A stretch of 64,000 bases of DNA from Morinoia aosen (GCA_030386875.1 CM059566.1:36740068-36804067); one strand, 5' to 3'; shown: positions 23,061 to 34,840, numbered from the stretch's first letter. Numbers and translations are program-made. The notes: a model not told the origin generated them from the letters alone.

Positions 23061-23277
23061 GTTACCGTCATTCAAAGAACAAGGCGACAGAAAATTCGGA
23101 GAAGCGGCCGTCACACGCTAAGGCAACACCTGCAGCGCAAGCCGTCAAACCGGACTGCCCCATGCAAGACCGCTCAGCAAAACAGCACGAGGAAGAGTTC
23201 GATCGCCGGACACCTGTTGCTGTTCCAGGTCACGTTCGAGAAACAGACACGAGGGAAGAGGCCTTGCTGAGGTCTTC
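23061..23277 (+). CDS. Candidate internal coding exon (unknown product)
   Basis: Within a GC-rich patch one frame is open from a TAG at about 23048 to a TGA at 23281-23283. The translation (KATENSEKRPSHAKATPAAQ, then QAVKPDCPMQDRSAKQHEEE and FDRRTPVAVPGHVRETDTRE) is charged and protein-like. It ends just before GTGAGT at 23278-23283, a consensus 5' splice donor; the stop codon overlaps the donor, as expected if the frame runs into an intron. AG at 23059-23060 could be the acceptor, with a poor pyrimidine tract. A competing frame is also open for 81 codons. No domain recognised. Confidence 0.3.
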
Positions 23278-23283
23278 GTGAGT

Positions 23284-24166
23284 CAAATATGAGAATTCGG
23301 CACACAGCATCATAATAGCGCCTTCCTCAGCAGTCGCTGAGGGGTTTGCAAATAATTTTTCCTATCAGCGTAGGGTACTGTCATTCATGCGCACATGGAA
23401 TAAGATAAGCAGTGTCCTAAACACTAAAATTTTCATACTCATAAATTGTTGAAGCTTCATTAAAGATTGTTATGAGATAGCGCAGTCAAAATTCACGCTT
23501 GAGTTAGCTGGAAAATGCAACCTAATTTTCCACAAATTTCCTAGTTCGAATACATAGGTGAAACAAAATCCAGTAAGGTAACACATGATATACGAGAATA
23601 ATTTTTGAAGGTAATTCAGAGCTGAAATGCTACACTACGCCGCATACAAAAACTGGTTTTCGAATATCTATTTTGAACCCACAAGTGACACTAAATATTG
23701 GATCAGAATCATTCCGATGAGCTCCAGAACTTATAAGATCCAGCACATTTCGCACTGCGTGCCAGGCGCACATCGTCGCTACTGAAAAGGTTCAATTCAA
23801 ACACCTGCAAATACTTCATTCTTCCTACCATGGGAGGTGGACACTGACTTCAATTCCACAATATTGTTTTACTATTTTGTCAAGAGAACGTCCTTCTATG
23901 TAGGACAAATTTTAAAAAAGACTGAATTTTACACACAAGGTCAAAATCTTTCATCCAAAATGCAGCAGAATTTGAACGTGAAAAAAATGCACTCACACGA
24001 AAACCGTAACTGAATTTACGTTTTCTATCGGGATTGACCCCCACACAATTATTCTACCAGACTGCTTAACACCAGGAAAGTAATCGATGAGGTATACTTC
24101 ATCAATTTTTACGAGAAATACGAAGACGCAGTAAGGAATAAACTGTCTCTGAGTGGCCGCGTCGCA
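23284..24166. other. Non-coding stretch
   Basis: No gene or repeat recognised before the minisatellite. Confidence 0.4.
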
Positions 24167-24895
24167 CAGGCACACGACGCAGGCGCGCAGGCACACGACG
24201 CAGGCGCGCAGGCCCACGACGCAGGCGCGCAGGCCCACGACGCAGGCGCGCAGGCCCACGACGCAGGCGCGCAGACCCACGACGCTGGCGCGCAGGCACA
24301 CGACGCTGGCGCGCAGGCACACGACGCTGGCGCGCAGGCACACGACGCTGGCGCGCAGGCACACGACGCTGGCGCGCAGGCACACGACGCTGGCGCGCAG
24401 GCACACGACGCTGGCGCGCAGGCACACGACGCTGGCGCGCAGGCACACGACGCTGGCGCGTAGGCACACGACGCTGGCGCGCAGGCACACGACGCTGGCG
24501 CGCGGGCACACGACGCTGGCGCGCAGGCACACGACGCTGGCGCGCAGGCACACGACGCAGGCACACGACGCAAGCATACGACGCAGGCACACGACGCAGG
24601 CAAACGACGCAGGCACACGACGCAGGCACACGACGCAGGCACGCGACGCAGGTACACGACGCAGGCACACGACGCTGGCGCGCAGGCACACGACGCAGGC
24701 GCGCAGGCACACGACGCTGGCGCGCAGGCACACGACGCTGGCGCGCAGGCACACGACGCAGGCGCGCAGGCACACGACGCAGGCGCGCAGGCACACGACG
24801 CAGGCTCGCAGGCACACGACGCAGGCTTGCAGGCACACGACGCAGGCGCGCAGGCACACGACGCAGGCGCGCAGGCACACGACGCTGGCGCGCAG
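24167..24895. repeat. CpG-rich 21-bp minisatellite with a 13-bp sub-array
   Basis: The main unit is CAGGCACACGACGCTGGCGCG (21 bp, sometimes with A for T at position 15), repeated about 18 times on the left and about 11 times on the right. In between, at about 24546-24670, the unit shortens to 13 bp (CAGGCACACGACG and variants), about nine times, lacking the CTGGCGCG part. Variants cluster: CAGGCCCACGACG in neighbouring units near 24208-24290 and CTG in long runs. Because 21 is a multiple of 3 and the unit has no stops, several frames on both strands stay open, one for 337 codons on the minus strand (Cys-Val-Val-Cys-Leu-Arg-Ala repeats). The array is best read as non-coding. Confidence 0.95.
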
Positions 24896-26762
24896 CCAAC
24901 TCGACAAGAGGCGAGACGCTGTATGCAGACAGGTAGGCAGGTGCGGGAGCTGACCTCTCAGGCGACATACCAGTCCGTTAGCCTGCACTGCCCCGCCCTC
25001 CTGCACCAGTTCTATGCACGGCCTACAGACCTATGGACCCCAAGCTCGTTTTAATATAGATATAGTCAAGGCATAGCTGTCCCATAACATAGCGAATTCA
25101 TTGTCGTTTTCTAAACATTAGTGCGAGTTCATTGAATCTAAAATTATAATTCAATTTAAGAGCTAGTCAAAGAACGAATGAGCATTGATGTCATTCATTT
25201 TCTCAGATGAAAACTTGTGTTAAGGGATAAAACTAAATAGAACTCGAATTAAGCAACCAACTTTTCAATGGTTACGATATTGTACTCTAATCACAAACAA
25301 GAATGGTTATTGTCCTTGGCAGTTGAATGATCTTAAGGTAAGGTTTTGTAAATAGAATACACCAAACGAACACAATATCAGCAAGACACCAGATGAGCGA
25401 CACATTTTCAGAGGACGTATTGGCAACTAACTAGTTTTAAAACCTTGCTTTGGTTAAGGGTGTGTCAAGTCAATGAGTTGAGAGGAAAAAACACGAACAG
25501 TAGGGAAATGAGATAAGGATCGACAAATTGCACGTTGAAAAAATAAACAAATTCCTTCATTGATCCTATTAACAACGAGGGCAACATACGGCATCCGAAT
25601 CATTAGATAGATGGTAGTGTACAAAAGAACATCTTCGCAAAAAACAAAACGTTTCGCCGCTTACATCCCGTAAGGAAAAAAAAGTTAACAGCAATGAATT
25701 CACCATCTTTTAAAGGAACGTTTCAATCTCGTAGACAAGATGAGCGGGAATTTACTGGCGAGCGAACATTCAGCTTGTTGACTGTAAACTTCAAAAGCTT
25801 TTCAATTTCTGAGTTGAAGCGCACAAATGCACCAGAACAGGTTCAAGAGCAAGCCTAGTTTAACGGCCCACACCAAGGACGGGTCCATGCACTTTAATCC
25901 ATTCCAGACGAGATACCGAGGCATCTGATGAACGGGCTAAACTAGAACGCATATAAACGACTACCGTAACGAACTGATCTACTCAAGAACAGAACTGATC
26001 GAGCGAAAGAGCGCAGGTCAGAGCTATGCGGCGGTAAAAGGGCACAAGAAATTTCGCGATATAAGCTACTGCGCTTTTTATTCAGCGCTGTGAGAGCTCT
26101 CAGTCGACAATATAAGAGCCAATTCCATTAGCGAAGAACTCAAACGAAGCAAAGGTAAAACTTCACGTAGCCAATTTCGAAATGATGTATAAGGTAAAGA
26201 AAAATTCGCAGGAGAGCGCCATCAAGTAGACGAGGCGGCGAGTCCTGCTATGCTTTCAAAGCACAGGAAACACGTGCATAATCACGCGAAAGCGTCTCCT
26301 TCGACCACAAACACCATTAAGTAAATGATGCAACGACTCCGCAAAACAACAAAGCTGCTCATTCTACTCTTTGAAATAACGCGTTATTTGCGAGATGTGT
26401 TTTCAAGCATGTGGGTTGATGCTACATAATAATTAATCTCATTTGTCGTTTAGAATGTCAGCTCAAGATGATGCAGAAATGTGCACAATAATTATAAAAT
26501 CCCTGCAGTCAACGTTGATTCAGGCTCTCGAGAAGAGAGTTGGTCATCCAACCGCATTGATCACTAAAGTTCAATTTAGAACAGTCCGTCGATTGTAACC
26601 GCTTAAAACTACCAGTGACATCCCTATTAAAAATTAAGGGAGTAGCATGGTTGATTAAAGGAGACAGCGGTGAATTAAAGGAGTATTAAGCGAACCGAGG
26701 CCTCTTCCCTTCTGACACTTCCAGGGCGCGACTCATAAGCGCGATGCGAGCAAGTTCTCCCA
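24896..26762. other. Non-coding stretch
   Basis: About 1.9 kb with no recognised gene or repeat. Confidence 0.4.
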
Positions 26763-26772
26763 TGTTGCTACC

Positions 26773-26798
26773 AGAGGCCACCTGTGCAGATGGCCTCT
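26773..26798. other. Perfect 8-bp hairpin next to the candidate promoter
   Basis: AGAGGCCA (26773-26780) pairs with TGGCCTCT (26791-26798) around the loop CCTGTGCAGA. It is followed at once by AGGTGAGAT, which looks like a splice donor. The role is unknown. Confidence 0.5.
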
Positions 26799-26852
26799 AG
26801 GTGAGATGCCTGCCATCTTTCTCGAGAGAAATGACGGTTGCCGTCTTTCGCG

Positions 26853-26886
26853 TCAGTTTTGAAGTTGGTGTTGTGCGTGACAGATG
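26853..26886 (+). promoter_or_regulatory. Candidate TATA-less promoter: Inr plus DPE
   Basis: TCAGTTTT at 26853-26860 matches the arthropod initiator (TCAGT, +1 at A26855). AGATG at 26882-26886 sits exactly at +28 to +32 and fits the downstream promoter element RGWYV. A second initiator-like ATCAGTGCGAG follows at about 26939. The region is locally richer in GC. GTGAGGG repeats (about 26960-26990) could serve as donors of a non-coding first exon. The motifs and spacing are visible; promoter activity and any downstream gene are inference. Confidence 0.3.
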
Positions 26887-26899
26887 TCTAGATCGTGTC

Positions 26900-27276
26900 T
26901 CTATTATTTAAAACGTTTCAAGTAGTGTTAGAGTGTATATCAGTGCGAGCGTGTATTACGTGAGGGTGTATAGTACGTGAGGGTGTCAGAAGAAACAAGA
27001 GATGGAAGAGACGTAGAATGCTGGTCTGGAGAGGCATTATTTCAACAGCATGAACGGAGCAAGGACCCCACTGCTAGTGTCACCACCTCGGTCAATTGAT
27101 ATTTTAGACGATTCACCGTTGTGGTGGGGCTGGTAGTGAAGGCAAATCCTCAATGTGAGCAATGTAAAAACAACAAAATGTGGAAACCAAACCTGAATTT
27201 TCCCTCGTCAGTCTTCAGCAACCTTTGAATTGAAGGACGTTCTTGAAGGTAATCAACGATGTGTTCAGATACATAT
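26900..27276. other. Stretch downstream of the candidate promoter
   Basis: No open frame of note. TACGTGAGGGTGT occurs twice in tandem (about 26958-26986). It may be a non-coding exon and intron start if the promoter is real. Confidence 0.3.
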
Positions 27277-27405
27277 TTGTGTGTGTGTGTGTGTGTGTGT
27301 GTGTAGGGGGGGGGGGGGGGGGGTTGTGTGTGGGTGTGGGGGTAGGTGTGTGGGAGGGGGGGTGTGGGGAGGGTTTGAGTGTGGGGATAGGTGAGGGAGT
27401 GTGTA
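27277..27405 (+). repeat. (GT)n microsatellite followed by a G-rich tract
   Basis: About 27 bases of TG/GT repeat, then an almost unbroken run of about 18 G (27306-27323), then G runs separated by T, GT or A up to 27405. Four or more G runs lie close together, so the plus strand could form G-quadruplexes. The complementary frames (Pro, His, Thr repeats) are an artefact of the repeat. Confidence 0.95.
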
Positions 27406-27616
27406 TATATGAATAGCCGGTGTAATTAAGCTCGGGCAAGGTAAAGTCAATTTATTTTCCTTTCTAATTTTAGGAATGAAAGATGAAAAATCTGCTAGAC
27501 GATTGTTTTTGTTATATATATAGCTACGAGTATATTCTTCGAACGACCCTAGGGTATTGTTGCTATATTCTTTTCAAGGTACATTTATATTGTTCCCTGC
27601 AGGCTTTCGCCTCCAA

Positions 27617-27992
27617 GGCTGCGTACAGCTGATTTCCCATTATTGCACATTCAACCGTTGACGCTTCTCAACCAAATATAGCCAGTTGCCCATTAATTAC
27701 CTTAGTTATTGCGTTGCGAAAATTTCAAGCATAAGTTATACGTCACAAACATGTCCCATTAATGTCAGCTTAATAACGAACACGCACCCTTGAAATTTTC
27801 TGCAAGTGAGTAAGGATGTATTTAATTTACATACTCTGGTACATTTTTTTTGTGCTATCAACCGTGTTTGCTTATGATGAATTGATTAATCGCGCAAGAA
27901 CTAAGGTAATTCAAGGGCATACTGGTTAGAATCGGTTTGAGCAGTGTGACGGTTGGAAAGTGTGACTAATGGGAAATCAGCTGTGCGCAGCC
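27617..27992. repeat. Inverted repeat, arms 26 bp, possible MITE
   Basis: GGCTGCGTACAGCTGATTTC to CCCATTA (27617-27642) is matched in inverse at 27967-27992 with one mismatch. Weaker similarity continues inwards (ATTCAACCG and TTCTCAACC on one side, their counterparts on the other). About 325 bp lie between. A terminal inverted-repeat element is possible, but no target duplication was found. Confidence 0.55.
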
Positions 27993-28019
27993 GTTTTTTT
28001 AAAATTAAATTAAGAGGTG

Positions 28020-28260
28020 GCCATTCAGGGCCTCTCATGATTCTCCGATGGTGAATAGGAGAAACTGGTCGCGCCTTGGGAGCGCGACGGTAGTGCTCCA
28101 TGCTGAGCCATGCGTGGCCACCGGTTGGGACAGAGGCGCAGGCGCGCCTATGAAGTGGACACTTCGAAGTTGCCTCATAGGAGACGCATGGATGAAACAA
28201 CCATGCATATTTGGGAGCGCTCCCAAGAATCACCGATGCCACTCCTATAATTTTTAATAG
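28020..28260. other. GC-rich segment with a 16-bp perfect palindrome
   Basis: Locally GC-rich, with TTGGGAGCGCTCCCAA (28211-28226) perfectly palindromic and GGGAGCGCGACG at about 28077. Frames are open on both strands (69 residues plus, up to 157 minus) but none resembles a known protein. It may be an exon, a regulatory patch or a mobile-element piece. Confidence 0.3.
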
Positions 28261-28757
28261 GGATGAGCTCACTATCAATACAAGAGAGCAAACTTGTACT
28301 AAAATTAAAAGCGAGTTAAATTCTACGTTACACGGTTGACAGCGCAATAACGGTATTCTTCGTAGGTATAACATGAAAATGTTGATATGGACTTAACTTA
28401 GGTATCAACACTCAGTTTAAAGCTCAACGAAGCCTCTTCAATGCATCTCTCACAGACGAAATAAAAAAATCATTTTCCTTTTTGAAAATAAGACATCGTC
28501 GGTAATATAAAACTCAACTTCCAACGTTTTGATACAATAAACACCAATCCCAGTGGCTTAGCAAAGCTGAGGCTGTTAAGTTCAAGCGTTTCTGAACTAT
28601 TTTTGCGACGTCAGGTCGGAAGCAAAGTAGAATTACAACACAAAACATGACATTTTAGCACACTCAGAGAATAGTTCGGCATATCAAGTCAGGCTCTAGA
28701 GGAAAAGTGTGGCACGTCACATGGATCATACTACAAAAGTATTAGTCTCGTGAGGAA

Positions 28758-29113
28758 GATAGAATTAATTGTAAGTTAGTGTAAGCCTCCCTAACAAAAT
28801 AAAACGAGTTCCAAAAAAAGGAAAAAAGTAAAAAAAAGCATCAACAAGGAATCGAGACAACGGGGTATTTATGTACAAGGTGTATCTCTACAGTTGGGTT
28901 AAGAAAGAAGTTCATGAAACAAGACATAAGTTGAATCAAAAAGCAATAGGTGCTTAAAAAAAGGACAGCTGAGAACCGAAAAAATTGGTCTGTAACAAAA
29001 AACAGAGCTATTTCATTGAAGCAATAGGAAGGACTGCCTAACCTTCATACAGGAATATCGCATCTTCCCCTCAGGAACCCTCGTTCTCATATTCAGTTAT
29101 ACCTCTGAAGGGG
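28758..29113 (-). mobile_element. RepA copy 8, diverged
   Basis: AAGTTAGTGTAAGCCTCCCT at the left, GAAACAAGACATAAGTTG in the middle and TATACCTCTGAAGGGG at the right identify RepA. The hairpin end is complete though mutated. No convincing target duplication was seen. Confidence 0.75.
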
Positions 29114-29614
29114 ATCGTACGTAGAAAAGAAGCCATGGCGAACTGAACAACTAAAATATAAAAAACACTTTTCACATGTTTGGAATGGGACGTCTAATAA
29201 GTCCTTAACAAGGTATCTAAACAAAATAAGCACTTGAATTAAAGTAGACAACCCAACGTTGAAAGAGATACAAATTTAAGCAAAATTATAATACTAAAAT
29301 GCACAAAACGAACATAATGAACATGTTAACCCTTGAACGCCCGCATTTTGTTCTTATATAACCGTTAACACAAGCACCATCATAAAACTGGCACCATCAT
29401 CATAACGAGAAAGTGACTGCCACTCGACAATGAACATCGAAGAACACATTAGGGCACAAATTCCACAAGGAATAAAATATATTAGAGCTGTTTATGAAAG
29501 AGGATTTTGAAGTCCATTTCGACAGTAATGGTTTTAGTAAGGGTTACAGTTACTCGTTACATCCAACACGCATGAGCTTCGCTAACCGAGAGGCCCACGA
29601 TTGAATATCTCTGA

Positions 29615-29975
29615 TTGATTTCAAGATAGTTGATTGATATATTATTAGTTAATTATAGCCACCCTTACCACAACAAAGATGTTCAAAGAGAGGAAGGATG
29701 AAGGCACCATTTAGTATGGAGTAAAGGGACTGCGAAATTTATGCAAAAAGTGTGTTCCTGCACAGGATCCCGTGCACATAGAAACGGTGTTGAAAAGGAA
29801 GGTTATGAAACAGGATAAAAGTTGAAGGAGAAAATCAGAGGTACTGAATAACAGGACACCAGTGAAACGAAAAACGATAGTGCTTAACAAAACAAACAAA
29901 AAAACATTTCATTTCAACCAAAAAAAGACCTACCTAACTCTCAGCTCGGGACCTTACATTTTCCATCTTGTAGCG
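29615..29975 (-). mobile_element. RepA copy 9, 5'-truncated, with target duplication
   Basis: The copy stops at CATTTTCCATCTTGTAGCG, before the small hairpins. Flanks TGAATATCTCTGA (29602-29614) and TGAATATCTTTGA (29976-29988) agree at 12 of 13 positions. The tail side is intact and only the hairpin side is cut, the pattern of 5' truncation during target-primed reverse transcription. Confidence 0.88.
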
Positions 29976-29988
29976 TGAATATCTTTGA

Positions 29989-31664
29989 ATGGAGAATGGT
30001 TCTTAAATTCCTGTCTCTCCTCCCATCTAATGGAAAGGTTGTCATAAGTTTAGACTTACTACATAAAAAATTTAAACATAAAAATAAAATAAATGAAAAA
30101 CTAACACTCAAGAAAAAGCGCTTGAACTAAAAACCTGTTACTGCAGGAAATGCCGAGCGTTTACAGGGTACTCCAGAGAAGGTCCCGGGTTAAATTTAGC
30201 CGCTCCTCGAGTCAGACAATAAATTTCCACTCGGCTTTCCGCCGAAGACTCAAGAAGCATTGCTACCACACTATTCCATGAATTTTTCGGAAGACATAAA
30301 ATATTTATACTTTCACCGTACAATACAGGTTAAAGCAGTTAGCCTTCTCTAGACACTGTATGTAACATCATGTTATAATGATGCAGAGCTACTCAATTCC
30401 TCACGGTTAACTGGAAACCGTAACGTGTGCTCATTTAGTCTCAAAATCACAGCTATAGGAACCACCGTAATCGACCCTTCACTAGCTTGAGCGCGTCAAA
30501 AGAAGTAAAGGGCTTATGCTGCACCATGTAAACAAGGCCCCTTTGAGAGGCAGTACAGAGGTGACACATCTCCGGTCTCCTGCTGTCCCTACACCTGGCG
30601 ACACTGTCTGTACCCTAACAGGCATCAGCTATATCGATAGCTAACAAACAGACTTCGCTCTGCCTAAAAGTTCATTTTTATGTGAAAACTGCGCTCAAAA
30701 ACAAATCAATTCCACTAAATGGCAACAACCAACGAGTTAAAACAAGTCAATTACTCATAATAAATTGAATGAAAACGCACCCAAAAAATGAGGCGCATTT
30801 ACATGTTACCAAAGACTAGTGTGTAACTAAATAAGAACGATCAAACAGTTAAACAGTTAACCATCCTTCAAATTTTCCTACAATGATTCTAACTATTCTA
30901 GTCACTTTGATTTCTAAAAATCACTGCTTAGAATTTCAAACAAATTTAGTCAACACGTCACCAGAGGATGTTCCGCTCGTTACCAGCGGCATTTATCACA
31001 ACAAACGCAACAACTGCATATGCTGGTCAGTAACTGCCTCCACGAATAGGATGCACACTAAACTGAATACTAAGACGTAGTATAATGCCAACAATTTCAA
31101 CATTAACGAGCAAATTGAACACAACAGCAACATTTAACTTGAGACTCAGCCCGCCGCGCTTGTTAAGTTCCCGTGAAAAACTCAGGCGAATAAAAAATTT
31201 TTGAATTATCAGTCTTTGTAGAGAAGACAGAGGAGTAATTTAGGCCTGATTAGTGAGCTTGTAGTTGAGCTAGCATGTGATCAGTAGGTCAGTCACTGAC
31301 TTATTCACAACCTGATACCCTCAACTCTCAAAACTCAACAAAAATCGACGCCACTTTCCAGTTGCAAACCCTTAGAAATTCAGCCTGAAATAATATCAGA
31401 GTGCACGTTGGGCACAGTTTGGAGTCCCTCCAGGTGTTCTGTCATGCTAGAGCGCAGACGCACACATAAAAGAGGGTACCTTACTGCCCTCGCGCTCGTT
31501 AACTCCCAAGAAAATGTTAAGTACTACTGACGAAAGCAAAGCCGGTAACCAAAAAAAATGCGCAGTTATATGCACATAGTGAATGCTTGTTGAATTACAG
31601 AATTTCTCTCTCACTCCTTGTTACGCGTGCTACGATGAGTTCCATGGAACTGAGACCAATGAAC
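29989..31664. other. Non-coding stretch
   Basis: No gene or repeat recognised. Confidence 0.4.
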
Positions 31665-31675
31665 AAACTGACGGA

Positions 31676-32030
31676 GATTAGATTATTAGTTAGTTGAAAG
31701 CCTCTCTATCCACGATAAATTCGATCCAAAGAGAGGAAGGAGGAAGGCACCATTTAGTATGGAGTTAAGGGAACGCTGAATCTATGCAGAAAAAGCACAC
31801 AAATAGTAAGTTGAGAAAAAAGATTATGAAAAAAAGATCAAAGTTGAAGAAGAAAATAGTAGGTGCTGAAAAATAGGACAGCAGTGAACCGAAAAAAGAT
31901 GCTCCGTAACATAAAAAACATTTTATTTCAACAAAAGGAAAACCTACCTAACTCTCAGCTCGGGCCCTCACATTTTCTTCCTGGGAGCGCTAATTCCTAT
32001 AGATACAATAGTTGTATCCCCCCCGAGTGG
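31676..32030 (-). mobile_element. RepA copy 10, full length with target duplication
   Basis: 355 bp from GATTAGATTATTAGTTAG to GTATCCCCCCCGAGTGG. Flanks AAACTGACGGA (31665-31675) and AAACTAACGGA (32031-32041) match at 10 of 11 positions. Confidence 0.9.
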
Positions 32031-32041
32031 AAACTAACGGA

Positions 32042-33780
32042 AATTAACTTTTCATCGTCTAAACTCTTTTGCTCAAATTAGTGGTTTTACAATCACTTTC
32101 ATAAGATTGAAACTAGTTTCAGATTGTCACCGACCTCTCACTATGGAAGTTGCCACTAGGGAATGGACTTCCTAGAACACATTTAGGTGCGAGTTGGACA
32201 AGATTTTCAACATACAAATTAAAATCAAGAAGACTGAATGATCTTTTCAGGTTGTATAGAGCTGATAAATGGTCTGATTGACGATAGTTTAAAAAATTTT
32301 CTAATCAATACAAATGCACAAGTCGAGCACGACCTTAGGTACAAAGTCAAGTACGAAATCAAAGAAAAAAATTGATACCCGATACAAGAACCCAGTTTTC
32401 TCAAGTGTAATTTGCATCAGTAAAACAAAGTCACATTAATCAATTCATGATTTTTAGATCAAGAACTCCAGCTAAGGAAGTTGCCTTAAATGAAATATAA
32501 AGGAGGAACATTCAAAGGAATATGGAACACTTATTTCCATGGATTCAACAGTTGTATCCTCCTGAATGGAGTTCGTTGCACATTAAATATCTCACGTTAA
32601 CATTCATTAAGCATTTCATTTGCGCTGACAATGCAATTTTAGTAAGGTTATACCATTTTCAAAAGGAATAAGTCCTTCGAGCAATTTAGAGACGCACATA
32701 ACACGATCAAATCAATGGGGGAAAATACCTGACTTGAAAATAATGAAACAAGGAACCTATGCAGAAATGAAATGCTACCATACATAAATGGTTACGTATT
32801 TAAAAGCATACGAATTATGGCAATGGCACAGTTTTCTATAAGGAATGGTTCAGTCATATTGACTTCATGCCATACTTCTTTCACTAACGACACCGACGAA
32901 ATTGGGTAAAACTTACAGAATAGGAGTGAATTAAACTCACGAATATCAAAAAATAATGACAACTTATACAAATATTGAGGCAGCACTAATCTAGCTACAT
33001 GCATTATAATACATAACTTCTGATTCACACTAATTACTACCTGCAAAACGAAGAGTTGCACCAACCCCTTCCGTGTTTCTGCACTGCTAACAGAAATCAT
33101 AGAATAGTTATCGCCGCTTAGACATATTGCACCTGGCTGAGCTCATTCAGTGTCAGGTAAATCAATACATCTTTAAAATGTCTGCGTTCCCGGCCAGTTC
33201 CTAAAACACAGCAAAAACTGGAAGCGGTTTTTGTCTCGCTTAATTACCAGCCAAAATACGCGTCAACTTACAGCACATATCTAGAGCGCAAGACTTGCTA
33301 TAGTTTCATACGTTTCTTATTTCAGATAAGCCAAGGTTTCCGGCGGAAATGTTGATAATTAACTAGGCTCAATTCACAAGCATTTCTGGTCAGTAAAGCA
33401 AGTGTGATTCTTCTTGCAATTGTTAGTTTATATACGATAACGCAAAAAGAAGTTTTTAATGTTCTCTTTTCAGGTCGCTGTTGCTCTTTAACACCAAAAA
33501 GTGCATCGCTTCTTTAGGATGTTTATGTGTTAAAGAGATGGACATATCCAACGCTACATCAATCCAATGGTCGATGCAAATTTTACGAACTCCAATCAGC
33601 ATCACTCACCACACGGAAAAAAGAGGATGAGGCTCACTGTTGACCAGCATACTTAATCCAAGCACTGCTTATGAGGCGCTTAGACTGAAGGAGTCAACTT
33701 GCGGCGCAGCTGAGCAGCAACCTAATGAGATCGACACTCTGAACTTAGCAGCACCGAGTTGAAAACGGTAACGTTAAGAT
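32042..33780. other. Non-coding stretch with a RepA end fragment
   Basis: The piece at about 32515-32570 (TTTCCATGGATTCAACAGTT, GTATCCTCCTGAATGG) is a decayed RepA hairpin end. A 102-residue minus frame at 32792-33100 has no recognised motif. No gene is supported. Confidence 0.4.
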
Positions 33781-33987
33781 CAGTGGTTCTTAACCTTGTT
33801 GGAGGCACTAAATCGTACAAGTTCCATACATGTATTCATCGAACCCTTCGAAGTTGGGAATATACAAATAAAATAAAATTCTTCAAATCCAATACTTATG
33901 GATATAACTTAATACTGTATTAGTGCACGAACTGTACCAAACCGAACCCAGAGATTCGACTTGCTGAATCCGGGTTAAGAACCGCTG
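33781..33987. mobile_element. hAT-type MITE 2
   Basis: 207 bp bounded by CAGTGGTTCTTAACC and GGTTAAGAACCGCTG, terminal repeats nearly the same as those of the element at 15570-15762. The interiors differ (this one lacks the GGGTCGC motifs), so the two share ends but not bodies. The flanks GTTAAGAT and GCAAAGAC agree at only 5 of 8 positions, so the target duplication is eroded or absent. Confidence 0.8.
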
Positions 33988-34840
33988 GCAAAGACCAACA
34001 ACGGCGATCGACGCAACGTCACAGGCAACGCTTCCAGCACGCTGCTGCTCTCTCATCGCTAGGATCAGTGGAGTCACGTTCAGCGCACCCACTCGATCTG
34101 AAGCAGGGATGCTCTGGCAAATTAGCCTCACAGTGAGAGGCGGCGATGGCATCTGTCTGCAATACGTCTGTTCATCTCAGGTAGACCTCACAGGTCATTC
34201 GATCCAATTTAGGAAGGCTTAATCAAATCATCAATAAGGCTTATAAAGCCAGGTGTGTCTTCTTTTCGAGCTTGACTTGGCACGCGACGGATATTCTTTC
34301 TTTGTCTCGCATTCGTGGGATCGCTAAAACATGGTCTAGTGAACTCGTACCGAATATATAATAGCAATTCTTCACATGACCGGGCACTGGTAATCCCACA
34401 AATGGAGACAGAATAGCCGAGAGGATGCAAGTTTAAAACACAACTTATTGAAGTGATGTAGGTAGTGACACCAGAATGGCTTAACTATTTGCTACCAATC
34501 ATTTTTTGGAAGCACTAGGCTTTCCGACATGACTATCATTGGTGAACCTCGAATATTTAGACAAGAATACTAACTACATAAACAACATTCAATGCACACA
34601 TCCTTAGTATATTATTTAAAAGGTTAAAGGGATGATGTGGCATTCAAGCCTCGTGCATTTAGTAGCTAAGTAACAACAAACAAACGTCATTTAGGAGGAA
34701 CTAAGCACATCGTTCTAGCGTGTAACGGAGCTAAGACTAGAACTTGATATGACTGCGGTGCGGTCGTTCAAGTATCCCAAAGCGGGAAAATAGAAGTAAT
34801 AAGTGATTACGCTCGTCTGAAGCACACCGGTAAATGATTG
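33988..34840. other. Non-coding stretch
   Basis: No gene recognised. Minus-strand frames at 33883-34152 (overlapping the MITE) and 34209-34430 have no motif. Confidence 0.4.

Noticed and set aside
24167-24895. Possible CRISPR-like array
   Set aside because: Units are contiguous with no unique spacers, and the genome is eukaryotic.
23993-25006. 337-residue minus-strand frame of Cys-Val-Val-Cys-Leu-Arg-Ala repeats
   Set aside because: It is the translation of a 21-bp minisatellite. Several other frames on both strands are equally open, and the embedded 13-bp units change frame without introducing stops, so openness carries no coding signal.
27215-27450. Pro/His/Thr-rich minus-strand frames
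   Set aside because: They are produced by the GT and G-run microsatellite.
27901-28373. 157-residue minus-strand frame
   Set aside because: It crosses an inverted-repeat arm and a GC-rich palindromic patch, with no family resemblance; kept only as a described segment.
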